A stretch of 36,211 nt of DNA. Origin: an uncultured Algisphaera sp. (GTDB lineage: Bacteria > Planctomycetota > Phycisphaerae > Phycisphaerales > Phycisphaeraceae). Location: contig CALLPP010000023.1 in assembly GCA_938015655.1 (NCBI GenBank), positions 1 to 36,211 on the forward strand. The letters are read 5' to 3'. Numbering within the stretch: the first letter of the stretch is position 1; each line of letters begins with the position of its first letter. The translations under genes and the position numbers were made by a program. Of this stretch, positions 1 through 8,335 are shown one piece after another. The notes below the pieces were generated by a model. It was not told the origin of the DNA. It made no database searches and saw only the letters and a list, made by a program, of their open reading frames with translations.

Positions 1-657
1 GCTGCGGCCACGACCGGTACCCGGGCCACCGCGTCCGCGGTTGCCGCCGCGGCGACCGTCTTTGCCCTTGCCCACGGTGTTCTGCGGCGCCGCCATTTTG
101 CTGCCGCCCGCGGTCTCGGACTCGGTCATGAACTTCTTGGCCGCGATCATCATCTCGTCCACGGTGCTCGACTCGATGGTCACCCCACGCAGAGCGGCGA
201 TCTCTTCACGCGTGCGGAGTTTCTCAAGAGCGTCAATGGCGGCCCGGCATAGGTTGATCTTGTTGGTGCTGCCATAGGCCTTGGTCAGACAGTCACGAAT
301 ACCGGCCATTTCCAGCACCGCACGCACCGTGCCGCCAGCGATCACGCCTGTACCCGGCGAAGCAGGGATAAGCTTCACGCTCGACGCACAGCTGCGGCCC
401 AGCACCTCGTGGGGCAGCGTGCCCCCATGGGTTTTGACCTTGAACAGGTTCTTGCGGGCGTCTTTTTGGGCTTTTTCAATGCCCGCGGGCACGCCACGAC
501 CCTTGCCGTAGCCCACACCCACGCTGCCGCTGCGGTCGCCCACCACCACCAGAGCGGAGAAGCTCATGCGACGCCCCCCCTTCACGGTGGTGGCCGTGCG
601 GTTGATCGCCACCGTGGTGGATTCAAGGGAGTTACCGTCGTCGAGGTATTCAGCCAT
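1..657 (-). CDS. rpsE: 30S ribosomal protein S5, 3' end beyond window
   Basis: S5 of the small subunit, important for decoding accuracy. It starts at ATG 657 and is open through base 1, so at least 219 residues are coded and the stop lies outside the window. The N-terminal RNA-binding part (GGRRMSFSALVVVGD, residues 27-41), GYGKGRGVPAGI (49-60) and PGTGVIAGGTVRAVLE (101-116) are typical S5. The E. coli protein has 167 residues. This one continues past the S5 fold with a tail that turns Gly/Arg-rich from about residue 196 (RRGGNRGRGGPGTGRGR). It is the last visible gene of the spc cluster, 136 bp after rplR. Confidence 0.95.
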   Translation of the reverse strand, partial: MAEYLDDGNSLESTTVAINRTATTVKGGRRMSFSALVVVGDRSGSVGVGYGKGRGVPAGIEKAQKDARKNLFKVKTHGGTLPHEVLGRSCASSVKLIPASPGTGVIAGGTVRAVLEMAGIRDCLTKAYGSTNKINLCRAAIDALEKLRTREEIAALRGVTIESSTVDEMMIAAKKFMTESETAGGSKMAAPQNTVGKGKDGRRGGNRGRGGPGTGRGRS

Positions 658-661
658 CGTT

Positions 662-788
662 TTAGCCTTTAGCCACTAGCCCGGGGCTCCAAAGAGCTGC
701 GCTAGCAAGAAGAGTTTGGGTTGGGGTCGTGTTTAAATCGGTGCGGGGAGCATTGCTTACTAACGGCTAACGGCTAGCGGCTAGCGGC
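662..788. repeat. Inverted heptanucleotide repeats in the rplR-rpsE spacer
   Basis: Four head-to-tail 7-mers lie at 761-788 (TAACGGC twice, then TAGCGGC twice). Three opposite-sense 7-mers lie at 662-682 (TTAGCCT, TTAGCCA, CTAGCCC). On the transcribed minus strand the first set reads GCCGCTA/GCCGTTA and can pair with the second set just before the rpsE start, giving a long imperfect hairpin in the spacer. A related octamer (CTAAAGGG twice) is at 4314-4329 between rplN and rpsQ. Function unknown. Confidence 0.7.
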
Positions 789-793
789 TCGAG

Positions 794-1150
794 TCAGAAT
801 TTCAGGCCGCCCTCACGGGCCGCATCGGCCAGGGCCTTCACTCGGCCGTGGAAGCGAAAGCCGTTGCGATCAAACGCGACGGTTTCCACCCCCGCACTCT
901 TGGCTTTCTGGGCGATCGACTTGCCCACGGCCACGGCGGCTTCGATGTTGCCGCCCTTTTCGAGCTTGTCTGCCACCGAGCTGGCCGCGGCCAGCGTGGT
1001 GCCCGTCGCGTCGTCGATCACCTGCGCATAGACGTGTTTGCTGCTGCGGAAGATCGAAAGCCGCGGAGACTCGGCGGTGCCGTACACACGCTTGCGGATA
1101 CCTGTCTTGCGGCGAGTCCGGCGGAGGGTTTTCTGCTTGTTCTTGTCCAT
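794..1150 (-). CDS. rplR: 50S ribosomal protein L18
   Basis: L18 binds 5S rRNA and anchors it to the large subunit. The product has 118 residues, the normal length, with a basic N-terminus ([16 protein letters not shown]) and the conserved [18 protein letters not shown] and [25 protein letters not shown] segments. It starts at ATG 1150. It lies between rplF and rpsE as in the standard spc order, but the spacers on either side (223 and 136 bp) are long for this operon. Confidence 0.97.
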   Translation of the reverse strand: MDKNKQKTLRRTRRKTGIRKRVYGTAESPRLSIFRSSKHVYAQVIDDATGTTLAAASSVADKLEKGGNIEAAVAVGKSIAQKAKSAGVETVAFDRNGFRFHGRVKALADAAREGGLKF

Positions 1151-1373
1151 GGTCGGGTCCGCAGCAAACCGGTGCGGTCGGGGGTTGGGGTTTTTCGGAG
1201 CGAGGGCAGGAACCCTCTTTTCGCTGCATCTATCTCACGGATGTCCTGTTGCGGACGTGGTCTTGCGAATGTGGGCGAAGCACGGTTCGCTTGCATCTCC
1301 ACGCCGATGCGGCTTGTGGCCGTATCGTACGCCTCTGAGGCTAGCCCCAAAGACGAAAAACTTGACGGAGCAA

Positions 1374-1925
1374 TCAGTTACCGAATGCCTTACCTTGCTT
1401 ACGGATTATTTGCTCGCCCTGATACCGCACGCCCTTACCGTTGTACGGCTCTGGCTTGCGGTGCTGCCGCATGGCGGCCGCCGTCTGGCCGACCAACTGC
1501 TTGTCGATGCCGGTCACGGTCACTTCACTCATAGCACTGCCGGGCTTCACCACCACGGTGACTCCGCCGGGAATTTCCACGATCCGCTCGTCGGCGTAAC
1601 CCAGCTTCAGCTTCACCTTGTTGCCCTGCACCGCCGCGGTGTAGCCCACACCGTGGACTTCCATCACGATGCTGTAGCCCTTGGTGACGCCTTCGATCAT
1701 GTTGGCGATCAGTGAGCGGGTCAGGCCGTGCATAGCCTTGGAGATCTTGCTGTCGTCTTGCCGGGTCACGACCACCTCTTTGGCGTCGTCATCCACCGTC
1801 ACCGACACTTCCGGGCGGTGCACATAGGTGAGCGTACCGCCCTTGCCGTTGACCGAGATTTCCCGGCCGCTGACTTTGACGGTGGTTCCTTGCAGCTCGA
1901 CTGGTTTTTTTCCAATGCGTGACAT
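1374..1925 (-). CDS. rplF: 50S ribosomal protein L6
   Basis: L6 of the large subunit, near the factor-binding centre. It has 183 residues with the N-terminal MSRIGKKPVELQ, two similar alpha/beta domains, and the C-terminal signature PEPYNGKGVRY (about residues 158-168) followed by a Lys-rich end. It starts at ATG 1925. It belongs to the spc cluster between rpsH and rplR. The 223-bp spacer that follows is the longest in the cluster; no gene or clear promoter was seen there. Confidence 0.97.
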   Translation of the reverse strand: MSRIGKKPVELQGTTVKVSGREISVNGKGGTLTYVHRPEVSVTVDDDAKEVVVTRQDDSKISKAMHGLTRSLIANMIEGVTKGYSIVMEVHGVGYTAAVQGNKVKLKLGYADERIVEIPGGVTVVVKPGSAMSEVTVTGIDKQLVGQTAAAMRQHRKPEPYNGKGVRYQGEQIIRKQGKAFGN

Positions 1926-2037
1926 GGTTGCTCTCGTCTCGGTTGTCCCGAGGTTGTCAGGCCGCCGATGAAGGACTGGCCTTAGCTTTAAAACGTTCGG
2001 TCCGAAACACTTCGAACTTCGTAGTTCAACACCTGCA

Positions 2038-2436
2038 TTATTCGACGATACAGATCATTTCGCCGCCGACGTTTTCTTCGCGGCACTGACGGTCACTCAG
2101 CACGCCCTTGGGGGTGGTGAGGATCGCCACACCCAGGCCTGCCAGCGGCCGAGGCAGCTCGTCGACCTTCGCGTACACCCGGCATCCGGGTTTACTCTGC
2201 CGCTGCATCTTGTGGAACAGCTGTTCACCGTTGGGGCCGTATTTCAGTTGAACCCGCAGGATACCCTGGCGGCCGTCGTCGATCACGTCGTAGCCTTTGA
2301 CGTAGCCCTCGTGTGTCAGCGCCTTGGCGATGCCGGTGCAGACCTTCGAATTCTTGCAATCGACCGACGGGCTGTGGTTCAGCGCGGCGTTGCGGATGCG
2401 GTTGAGCATGTCGGCAATGGGGTCGCTCAGGGCCAT
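2038..2436 (-). CDS. rpsH: 30S ribosomal protein S8
   Basis: S8 binds the central domain of 16S rRNA and in other bacteria represses the spc operon. The product has 132 residues, starting MALSDPIADMLNRIRNA and ending with GGEMICIVE; the C-terminal PKGVLSDRQCREENVGGE block is the S8 signature (usual form TxxGxxxxxxAxxxxxGGE). It starts at ATG 2436. No strong Shine-Dalgarno sequence precedes it. No S8 target hairpin like that of E. coli was identified. Confidence 0.96.
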   Translation of the reverse strand: MALSDPIADMLNRIRNAALNHSPSVDCKNSKVCTGIAKALTHEGYVKGYDVIDDGRQGILRVQLKYGPNGEQLFHKMQRQSKPGCRVYAKVDELPRPLAGLGVAILTTPKGVLSDRQCREENVGGEMICIVE

Positions 2437-2539
2437 GGCGGGAGTTCTCTCGGGCGTCAGGCGTCGCGGGGACGACGCGGGGGATCAATTCAGGGGGAGC
2501 GGAGCCAGCAAACGGCGGCCGCGGCGGACGATAGGATGC

Positions 2540-2809
2540 TTACCAGGAAGCTTTACGCATGCCCGGGACCTTACCTTCGAGGGCAAGCTCGCGGAGTTTG
2601 ATCCGCGAAATCTGGAACTTGCGGTACACGCTGCGGCTGCGGCCGGTCAAGGCACAGAGGTTACGCACTCGGGTCGGACTGGCGTCGCGGGGAAGCTGGG
2701 CCAGCCCCGCGTAGTCTCCGGCCTTCTTGAGGGCGGCGCGTTTCTCAGCGTACTTCGCGACGGTCTTCTTGACGCGGTCGTTGCGGGTGATGGTGGAGCG
2801 TGAGGCCAT
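2540..2809 (-). CDS. rpsN: 30S ribosomal protein S14, zinc-free type
   Basis: S14 of the small-subunit head. It has 89 residues with the C-terminal block [20 protein letters not shown] typical of S14. Only one Cys is present where the short zinc-binding form has two CxxC pairs, so this is the longer, zinc-independent (C-minus) form. It starts at ATG 2809, between rplE and rpsH. Confidence 0.96.
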   Translation of the reverse strand: MASRSTITRNDRVKKTVAKYAEKRAALKKAGDYAGLAQLPRDASPTRVRNLCALTGRSRSVYRKFQISRIKLRELALEGKVPGMRKASW

Positions 2810-2863
2810 GGTGTTGCAATCTCGGTTAGAACGGGTGGTCTGGAGGGCTGTGGGCGCTGAAGC

Positions 2864-3457
2864 CTACTTTTTCACCGGCGGTTTACGGAAGGGAAAGCCC
2901 ATCTCGGTCATCGCCAGACGCGAGATGTCATTGGTGGAATTCTTGAACACCAGCGTGACATGCATACCGAAGGTGTGCTGGGCACTGGCCATGTCGACTT
3001 CAGGAAAGATCCCCTGTTCGGTCAGGCCGAAAGAGTAGCTTCCGCGGCCGTCGAAGCTCTTGGGGCTGAAGCCACGGAAGTCCTTAATCCGGGGGATCGC
3101 GAGGCTGACCAGGCGGTCAAAGAACTCCCACATCCGTTCGCCACGGAGCGTCACCATGGCGCCATTTTCATAGCCGGTGCGGACCTTAAAGTTCGCGACC
3201 GATTTACGGGCCTTGGTCATGACGGCCTTCTGGCCGGTGATCAGCGCAAGGTCTTTGACCACCTGCTCCTTGGCCTTGGCGTTGAGTTTGGTGCCCTCGA
3301 TCTGATTGCCCATCCCCACATTGACAATGATCTTGTCCAGGCTGGGCATGGCCATCGGGTTCGAGATCCTCGACTCCTGACGGATCTTTTCCGCAACGGG
3401 GCCGTTGAATTTCTCTTTCATCCGCGGCGGGGCGACGGGGGCAGAGGTGGTGCTCAT
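2864..3457 (-). CDS. rplE: 50S ribosomal protein L5
   Basis: L5 binds 5S rRNA and contacts P-site tRNA. It has 197 residues, some 18 more than the E. coli protein, the extra length being mostly an N-terminal Ser/Pro-rich segment (MSTTSAPVAPPRMKEKFNGP). Conserved parts are LDKIIVNVGMGN, ITGQKAVMTKARKSVANFK, VTLRGERMWEFFDRL and FGLTEQGIFPEVD. It starts at ATG 3457. An internal ATG (PRMKEKF) could give a more usual length but was not preferred. Confidence 0.96.
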   Translation of the reverse strand: MSTTSAPVAPPRMKEKFNGPVAEKIRQESRISNPMAMPSLDKIIVNVGMGNQIEGTKLNAKAKEQVVKDLALITGQKAVMTKARKSVANFKVRTGYENGAMVTLRGERMWEFFDRLVSLAIPRIKDFRGFSPKSFDGRGSYSFGLTEQGIFPEVDMASAQHTFGMHVTLVFKNSTNDISRLAMTEMGFPFRKPPVKK

Positions 3458-3525
3458 GACTTACTCGATTCGATTCCGGGATCGGGGCCCGGGTTGGGTC
3501 GTGGGGGTGGGTCGAACGGGGCCGG

Positions 3526-3879
3526 TTAACGGGCCTTCTTCAGCTCCGGACCCAGCTGCTCACCGGTGGTGGCGGCAACACGGATCTTGGCTCCGTTGTC
3601 CTTGGTTTCAAAACGGACGCGGGTGGGCTTGCCGTTTTTATCCACCGGGCTCACGTTTGACGCGTGGATGGGCACCTCGATTTGGATGGTGCCTCCCTGG
3701 GGATTGGCCTGGCTGCGCTTCAGGTGCTTGGAGCGGACGTTGATGCCCTGCACCACCACCCGGACGTCGTCGGGGTGGTCGGCAGTGACTACGCGGAGCA
3801 CTTCGCCGGTCCGGCCCCGGTCTTCTTTACGGCCTGCGGTCACCATCACGGTGTCGCCTTTGCGGATGTGTCGTGCCAT
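3526..3879 (-). CDS. rplX: 50S ribosomal protein L24
   Basis: L24 is an early assembly protein of the large subunit. The start was set at ATG 3879 (MARHIRKGDTVMVTAGRKED), giving 117 residues, because a good GGAGG lies nine bases upstream and the KOW motif begins directly after it. A TTG start ten codons upstream would overlap rplN. The KOW segment KGDTVMVTAGRKEDRGRTGEV and the following VQGINVRSKHLK are conserved. One base separates its start from the rplN stop, so translation of the two is probably coupled. Confidence 0.95.
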   Translation of the reverse strand: MARHIRKGDTVMVTAGRKEDRGRTGEVLRVVTADHPDDVRVVVQGINVRSKHLKRSQANPQGGTIQIEVPIHASNVSPVDKNGKPTRVRFETKDNGAKIRVAATTGEQLGPELKKAR

Positions 3880-3880
3880 A

Positions 3881-4267
3881 TCAAACCACCTCCGATGCGA
3901 GGGAAACAATCTTCATATAACTCTGCTCGCGAAGCTCGCGGGCGACGGCACCGAAGATACGGGTGCCGCGGGGGTTCCCATCGTCGTCGATCAGTACGAT
4001 GGCGTTCTTGTCAAAACGCACGTAGCTGCCGTCTTTGCGACGGATCGGGTAGTTGGTCCGCACCACGACGCCTTTGACAATCGTGCCCGACTTTAGATCG
4101 CTGCCGGGCAGCGCCTTCTTAACCGAGCAAACAACTTTGTCGCCAACCCCGGCACAGGGCCGGGTGGTTTTGCCGCGGGCCGTTGAGGTACCGAGCACCC
4201 GGATCACATACGCGATCTTGGCGCCGGAGTTGTCCGCGACGTCGACTCTGGATTCCTGCTGGATCAT
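3881..4267 (-). CDS. rplN: 50S ribosomal protein L14
   Basis: L14 lies at the subunit interface. The chosen start, ATG 4267, gives [17 protein letters not shown], which is the family N-terminus, and 128 residues (usual 122). A GTG twelve codons upstream would add residues unlike any L14. Conserved parts include [21 protein letters not shown] and the C-terminal [14 protein letters not shown]. The last codons hold the rplX ribosome binding site. Confidence 0.96.
   Translation of the reverse strand: MIQQESRVDVADNSGAKIAYVIRVLGTSTARGKTTRPCAGVGDKVVCSVKKALPGSDLKSGTIVKGVVVRTNYPIRRKDGSYVRFDKNAIVLIDDDGNPRGTRIFGAVARELREQSYMKIVSLASEVV
3889..3893 (-). promoter_or_regulatory. Ribosome binding site of rplX
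   Basis: GGAGG on the minus strand, nine bases before ATG 3879 and inside the last codons of rplN. It decides the rplX start and is one of the few clear Shine-Dalgarno sequences in the ribosomal cluster. Confidence 0.75.
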
Positions 4268-4360
4268 GGCGGTGGGCCTTGGCCATTCCGGAGTGAAAGT
4301 CACCGGGAGGCGTCTAAAGGGCTAAAGGGGATCTAACAAAAGGTGGGGCTTCGAAGCGAC

Positions 4361-4690
4361 TCAGGCCTCTTCGGCGGACTTCTCGATTTCGGGGGCAGGG
4401 ATATTGGTCACCGGGGGCAACGCTTCCTCGACCACCCGGACCAGACGCCAGCTCTTGGTCTTGCTTAGCGGTCGGCAAGAGGCGATCTCAACCCGATCCC
4501 CTTCTTTCGAGGCGTTCTGTTCATCGTGGACCTGGAACTTCTGGGTCTTTTTGATGAACTTGCCGTACTTGGGGTGGCGGACCTTGTAGGCAACGGTGAC
4601 GGTGCGGCTCTTGTCGCGTTTATCGCTGGTGACGACACCGATTTTGGTGCCAAGCAGGGGACGCGCGGATTGCGTGGTGGTGGTGGCCAT
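4361..4690 (-). CDS. rpsQ: 30S ribosomal protein S17
   Basis: S17 is a primary 16S rRNA-binding protein with an OB fold. It has 109 residues. The core ([20 protein letters not shown] ... [21 protein letters not shown]) is standard. A C-terminal tail of about 25 residues, Pro- and Glu-rich ([18 protein letters not shown]), extends beyond the usual 80-85 residues. It starts at ATG 4690, three bases after the rpmC stop. Confidence 0.96.
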   Translation of the reverse strand: MATTTTQSARPLLGTKIGVVTSDKRDKSRTVTVAYKVRHPKYGKFIKKTQKFQVHDEQNASKEGDRVEIASCRPLSKTKSWRLVRVVEEALPPVTNIPAPEIEKSAEEA

Positions 4691-4693
4691 GGT

Positions 4694-4909
4694 TTAGTTA
4701 GACTCCGATTTCGAGCTGTTGGCGAGCTCACGGCTGCGCTGTTCGGTCAACACGCGGGCAACATCCTTGCGGAGCTCGCCGAGGCGCTGGGGGTTTTCAA
4801 GCTTCTGAGTGACGGCTTGGTTGCGGAGCTCGAAGAGCTCGTTACGGACCTGCTTCACCGTTTCGGTGAGCTGGGCGTCGCTCATCTTTTTGACTTCGGC
4901 GGCGTTCAT
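4694..4909 (-). CDS. rpmC: 50S ribosomal protein L29
   Basis: L29 sits at the exit of the peptide tunnel. The product has 71 residues and is almost all alpha-helical (MSDAQLTETVKQVRNELFEL, then NPQRLGELRKDVARVLTEQR, the L29 signature). ATG 4909 was chosen; a second Met eight codons in is an alternative. It lies between rplP and rpsQ, as is usual. Confidence 0.95.
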   Translation of the reverse strand: MNAAEVKKMSDAQLTETVKQVRNELFELRNQAVTQKLENPQRLGELRKDVARVLTEQRSRELANSSKSESN

Positions 4910-4987
4910 GGTGCTTGCCTTGCCCCCGAGGGGGCGGAAATAGTCGGGCGGGTTTCGGGGACGGTCGAATCGGGTGGCCAGGCCAGG

Positions 4988-5410
4988 TCAGGACGCAAGG
5001 CCGCGGCGTTCAACAAAGCGGCACTTGAACGGAAGCTTGTGGGCCACGCGGACAAAGGCCTTCTTGGCGATGTCGCGGGGCACCCCCGCGAGCTCGTAAA
5101 CCACGGTGCCGGGCTTCACCCGGGCGGCCCAGAACTCCGGCTCCGCCTTGCCTTTACCCATGCGCTGCTCTAGCGGCTTCTTGCTCATCGGCTTGTCCGG
5201 GAACACTCGGACGTAGAGCTTCCCTTCGCGGGCGACGTATTGACGGGCGGCGATACGGCCAGCCTCGATTTGACGGGCCGTAAGCAGACCACCTTCGGTC
5301 AGCTGCAGGGCGTAATCGCCGAACGAGACCTTGTTGCCGCGGCTGGCGACGCCGCGGATCTTGCCGCGTTGCTGCTTGCGGTACTTTACGCGTTTGGGGA
5401 GAAGGGGCAT
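4988..5410 (-). CDS. rplP: 50S ribosomal protein L16
   Basis: L16 helps place tRNA in the A site. It has 140 residues with [20 protein letters not shown] at the start, [18 protein letters not shown] in the middle (family form TxKPxExRMGxGKG) and [13 protein letters not shown]. It starts at ATG 5410. It stands between rpsC and rpmC, with spacers of 112 and 78 bp. Confidence 0.97.
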   Translation of the reverse strand: MPLLPKRVKYRKQQRGKIRGVASRGNKVSFGDYALQLTEGGLLTARQIEAGRIAARQYVAREGKLYVRVFPDKPMSKKPLEQRMGKGKAEPEFWAARVKPGTVVYELAGVPRDIAKKAFVRVAHKLPFKCRFVERRGLAS

Positions 5411-5522
5411 GGGAGGCTCTCGGGTTCAAGCGGCCGTCAACGGTCGCATTCGTTTCGGTTGGGTTCGGACAGGGTCGAGGCGGTGACGGCGCCAGCCGCT
5501 CGGGCCGGAGGCCCGACTCCAA

Positions 5523-6233
5523 TTAGTAGTTGCCGCGGGCACGGGGGCGGGCCCCGGCGGCCTTCGACTCGATCTCGCCTTCGGCGAGACTGGCGAAGGT
5601 GCCCTTGTAGATCCACACCTTTACCCCGATGATGCCGTAGGTGGTGCGGGCTTCGGCAAAGCCATAATCGATATTGGCCTGCAGGGTTTGCAGGGGCACG
5701 GCGCCCATGCGGATCTCTTCACTGCGGCTCATCTCGTGGCCGCCCAGACGGCCTGAAAGCATGATTTTGATGCCCAGGACGCCGGGCACATTCATGGCCG
5801 TTTCGGCCTTCATCTTCATCACGCGGCGGAAGCTAGCCCGCTTGGCCATCTGCTCGGCGATGGACTCGCATATCAGCTTACTCTCCGCATCGGGATTGCT
5901 GACTTCGATGCAGTTCATCGACACATTCCGGCCAGTGAGGTGTTGCAGCTCACCGGTGAGTCGGTCGATTTCGGCTCCCTTGGGACCAATGACCAAGCCC
6001 GGACGGGCCGTCTTGACGATGATCTTCAACTCTTCACGGGTCCGCTCGATATGGATGTCCGACACCGCGGCGAATGGGGGCCGGCGGTTCAGCTGACGGT
6101 CGAGGTAGCGGCGGATCCGCTCGTCTTCGATCAGCAGTTCGCCGTAAAAGGCCTTGGTCGGCGCATACCAACGGCTGCGGTGAGCCTCGGTGATGCCGAC
6201 ACGGAAGCCGAAGGGGTGAACTTTTTGTCCCAT
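5523..6233 (-). CDS. rpsC: 30S ribosomal protein S3
   Basis: S3 forms part of the mRNA entry channel. It has 236 residues. The N-terminus is MGQKVHPFGFRVGI, the KH domain shows PGLVIGPKGAEIDRL (about residues 78-92), and the C-terminal domain shows GVLGIKIMLSGRLGGHEMSR and GVKVWIYKG. The Arg-rich end is normal. It starts at ATG 6233, between rplV and rplP. Confidence 0.97.
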   Translation of the reverse strand: MGQKVHPFGFRVGITEAHRSRWYAPTKAFYGELLIEDERIRRYLDRQLNRRPPFAAVSDIHIERTREELKIIVKTARPGLVIGPKGAEIDRLTGELQHLTGRNVSMNCIEVSNPDAESKLICESIAEQMAKRASFRRVMKMKAETAMNVPGVLGIKIMLSGRLGGHEMSRSEEIRMGAVPLQTLQANIDYGFAEARTTYGIIGVKVWIYKGTFASLAEGEIESKAAGARPRARGNY

Positions 6234-6336
6234 GGTGGGTTTCTCGCAATCGCGACGTGGGTCGCGTCTGGGGGAGTTGCCGCGGTGCGGCGGTCGGTCA
6301 GTCGATCAGGAGAGACGGCCGGGCCGCCGGTAAGGA

Positions 6337-6666
6337 TTAGCCCTCGTCAACACTCACGGTAATGTGGCTGGTGCGCTTGAGGATTTTGTGCGAGCGGCCC
6401 CGGTCTTTAGGCTGAAACCGCTTGATAGTGGGCCCGGCATCTACCCGGGCATCGCTCACCACCAGATTGCGGACGTTGGCTTCAGCCTGGTCGGCATTGT
6501 GGTATGCCGCAACCAGGGCGTTTTTAACTAGCACCGCGGCGCGAAGCTTAGACATCTCTAGCGTGTTGAGGGCGTCGGAGTAGCGCTTGCCGCGGATCAG
6601 ACCCACAACGAGCCGCGCTTTCTGCGGGCTGATGCGGGCCATGCGGTGGACGTTGGTGTAGGCCAT
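6337..6666 (-). CDS. rplV: 50S ribosomal protein L22
   Basis: L22 lines the nascent-peptide tunnel. ATG 6666 gives MAYTNVHRMARISPQKARLV, the normal N-terminus, and 109 residues; an upstream in-frame start would add 19 Pro-rich residues without counterpart in the family. The C-terminal hairpin (PTIKRFQPKDRGRSHKILKR) that reaches into the tunnel is conserved. It lies between rpsS and rpsC. Confidence 0.96.
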   Translation of the reverse strand: MAYTNVHRMARISPQKARLVVGLIRGKRYSDALNTLEMSKLRAAVLVKNALVAAYHNADQAEANVRNLVVSDARVDAGPTIKRFQPKDRGRSHKILKRTSHITVSVDEG

Positions 6667-6740
6667 GGCGTTGCAGGGGGTCGGTGGGTTGGGAGGCGGA
6701 AAACGGTGCCGGTAGGCCGGCAAAACCAGAACGAGAGGGG

Positions 6741-7028
6741 TTAGCGTTGCGCCGCCCGCTGGGCCTTGGTGCCGGTGGTGTGGGAGCGGAACTGGCGAGT
6801 CAGGCTGAACTCACCCAGCTTGTGGCCGACCATGTCTTCGGTAACGAACACGTTGAGGAACGAGCGACCGTTGTGAACCAAGAACGTGTGGCCGACAAAT
6901 TCGGGCACGATGGTGCAGGCCCGGGCCCAAGTCTTGATGGGCTCGTGCTTGTCCATTTGGTTGAGCTTTTCGACCTTGCGGTAGGTCTTAAAGTCAACGT
7001 AGGGGCCTTTTTTTAGACTGCGTGCCAT
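6741..7028 (-). CDS. rpsS: 30S ribosomal protein S19
   Basis: S19 is in the small-subunit head. It has 95 residues with [19 protein letters not shown], the motif [39 protein letters not shown] and [13 protein letters not shown]. It starts at ATG 7028, between rplB and rplV. Confidence 0.97.
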   Translation of the reverse strand: MARSLKKGPYVDFKTYRKVEKLNQMDKHEPIKTWARACTIVPEFVGHTFLVHNGRSFLNVFVTEDMVGHKLGEFSLTRQFRSHTTGTKAQRAAQR

Positions 7029-7111
7029 GTCGTTGCCTTGGGTTTCTTAACGGCCGGCGACGGGCCGGCGAATGCGTTCGTAACGTGGAAAAAATACTGC
7101 CGGTAAACGGC

Positions 7112-7969
7112 TTACTTAACTTTGAGCTGACCGTACCTCTTGGACACCCGACGGCGGATGATCCGCTTGTTGCTGCCCTTGCCGGGCTTGCGGGTGCGTC
7201 CACCTTTGGCCAGGGTGCCCGACCGCTGGGCCGGAGGGCGGTTGCCCGACGACTTGTTGTCGCCGCCGCCCATGGGGTGTTCGTGGTGGTTCTTAGCCAT
7301 GCCGCGGGTGTGCGGCCGGCGGCCTAAATGGCGACTCTTGCCCGCCTTGCCCAGGCTGGTTTTGTTGTGGTCGGTGTTACCCACCTGTCCCAGCGTGGCC
7401 CGGGCGTCCACCGAAACCTGGCGGACTTCACCCGAGGGAAATACCAGGGTCGCCCATTTGCCTTCGCGGTTGGTCAGGCGGGCGTAGGTGCCGGCGGACC
7501 GGCAAAACTGGGCGCCCTTTCCCGGAACCATTTCGATGCAGTGCACATTGAGGCCGGTGGGGATCTTGCCCAGGGGCATGCTGTTGCCCACCTGTGGCTC
7601 GGCTTTCTCGGCCGAGCTAACGACCTTCATGCCGTCGGTCAAGCCAATGGGAGCGATGATGTAGCGCTTCTCACCGTCTTCGTACTGCAAGAGCGCGATG
7701 TTGGCCGAGCGGTTGGGGTCGTATTCGATGCCCACCACGGTGGCGACGACGTCATCTTTCTTGCGCGAGAAGTCGATGCGGCGGTAGCGCTGCTTGTTGC
7801 CGCCACCGCGACTCTGCACGGTAATCTTGCCCTGGTTGTTGCGGCCACCGAACTTCTTGTTCTTACTCAGCAGCGTCTTCTCGGGTGACTTTTTGGTCAC
7901 TTCCGAGTAGAGGTTGACCGAGGCGTCACGCCGGCCGGGCGTCGTCGGCTTGTAGTTGCGAATGGCCAT
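7112..7969 (-). CDS. rplB: 50S ribosomal protein L2
   Basis: L2 is needed for subunit joining and lies near the peptidyl transferase centre. It has 285 residues (E. coli 273). The RNA-binding domain shows RGGGNKQRYRRIDFSRKKDD; the C-terminal part shows GRRPHTRGMAKNHHEHPMGGG. The usual motif at that place is DHPHGGGEGR; the first His (E. coli His229) is kept, the second is Met here, and EGR is replaced by DNK. It starts at ATG 7969, between rplW and rpsS. Confidence 0.97.
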   Translation of the reverse strand: MAIRNYKPTTPGRRDASVNLYSEVTKKSPEKTLLSKNKKFGGRNNQGKITVQSRGGGNKQRYRRIDFSRKKDDVVATVVGIEYDPNRSANIALLQYEDGEKRYIIAPIGLTDGMKVVSSAEKAEPQVGNSMPLGKIPTGLNVHCIEMVPGKGAQFCRSAGTYARLTNREGKWATLVFPSGEVRQVSVDARATLGQVGNTDHNKTSLGKAGKSRHLGRRPHTRGMAKNHHEHPMGGGDNKSSGNRPPAQRSGTLAKGGRTRKPGKGSNKRIIRRRVSKRYGQLKVK

Positions 7970-8046
7970 GATGAGGACTCGTTACGAGGCGTTTGCGGGC
8001 GGCGGAAGGGGTCCGCCGGGCTTGAAAAGGCGAGGTGATGGCGGGA

Positions 8047-8331
8047 TCAGAAGATCTCGATACGGTCTTCGGCGTGAACCTGCACGATGGCCTTTTTCCA
8101 GTTGGAGCTTTTGGCAGGGCCAAAGCGGGTGCGAAAGTACTTGCCTTTACGGATCTGGGTCGCGACGCTCTCGACGCGCACGCCGTAGAGGGTTTCAACC
8201 GCAGCCTTGATCTGCCGCTTGCCGGCCTTGAGGTTGACCTCAAAGGCGTAGCGGTTGCGATCCGTCGATTCCCAAGTGCTCTTCTCGGTGACGAGAGGCT
8301 TCTTGATGATGTAGGTGGGTTCGAGGTGCAT
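8047..8331 (-). CDS. rplW: 50S ribosomal protein L23
   Basis: L23 is at the tunnel exit, where trigger factor and SRP dock. It has 94 residues, with IIKKPLVTEKST near the start, RNRYAFEVNLKAGKRQIKAAVETLYGV (here in two parts) and an acidic C-terminus. It starts at ATG 8331, four bases after the rplD stop, so the two are probably translationally coupled. Confidence 0.95.
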   Translation of the reverse strand: MHLEPTYIIKKPLVTEKSTWESTDRNRYAFEVNLKAGKRQIKAAVETLYGVRVESVATQIRKGKYFRTRFGPAKSSNWKKAIVQVHAEDRIEIF

Positions 8332-8335
8332 GGCT

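Noticed and set aside
1151-1373. A gene or promoter in the longest ribosomal spacer
   Set aside because: Frames through it are shadows of the neighbours. TACGAT near the middle lacks a -35 box.
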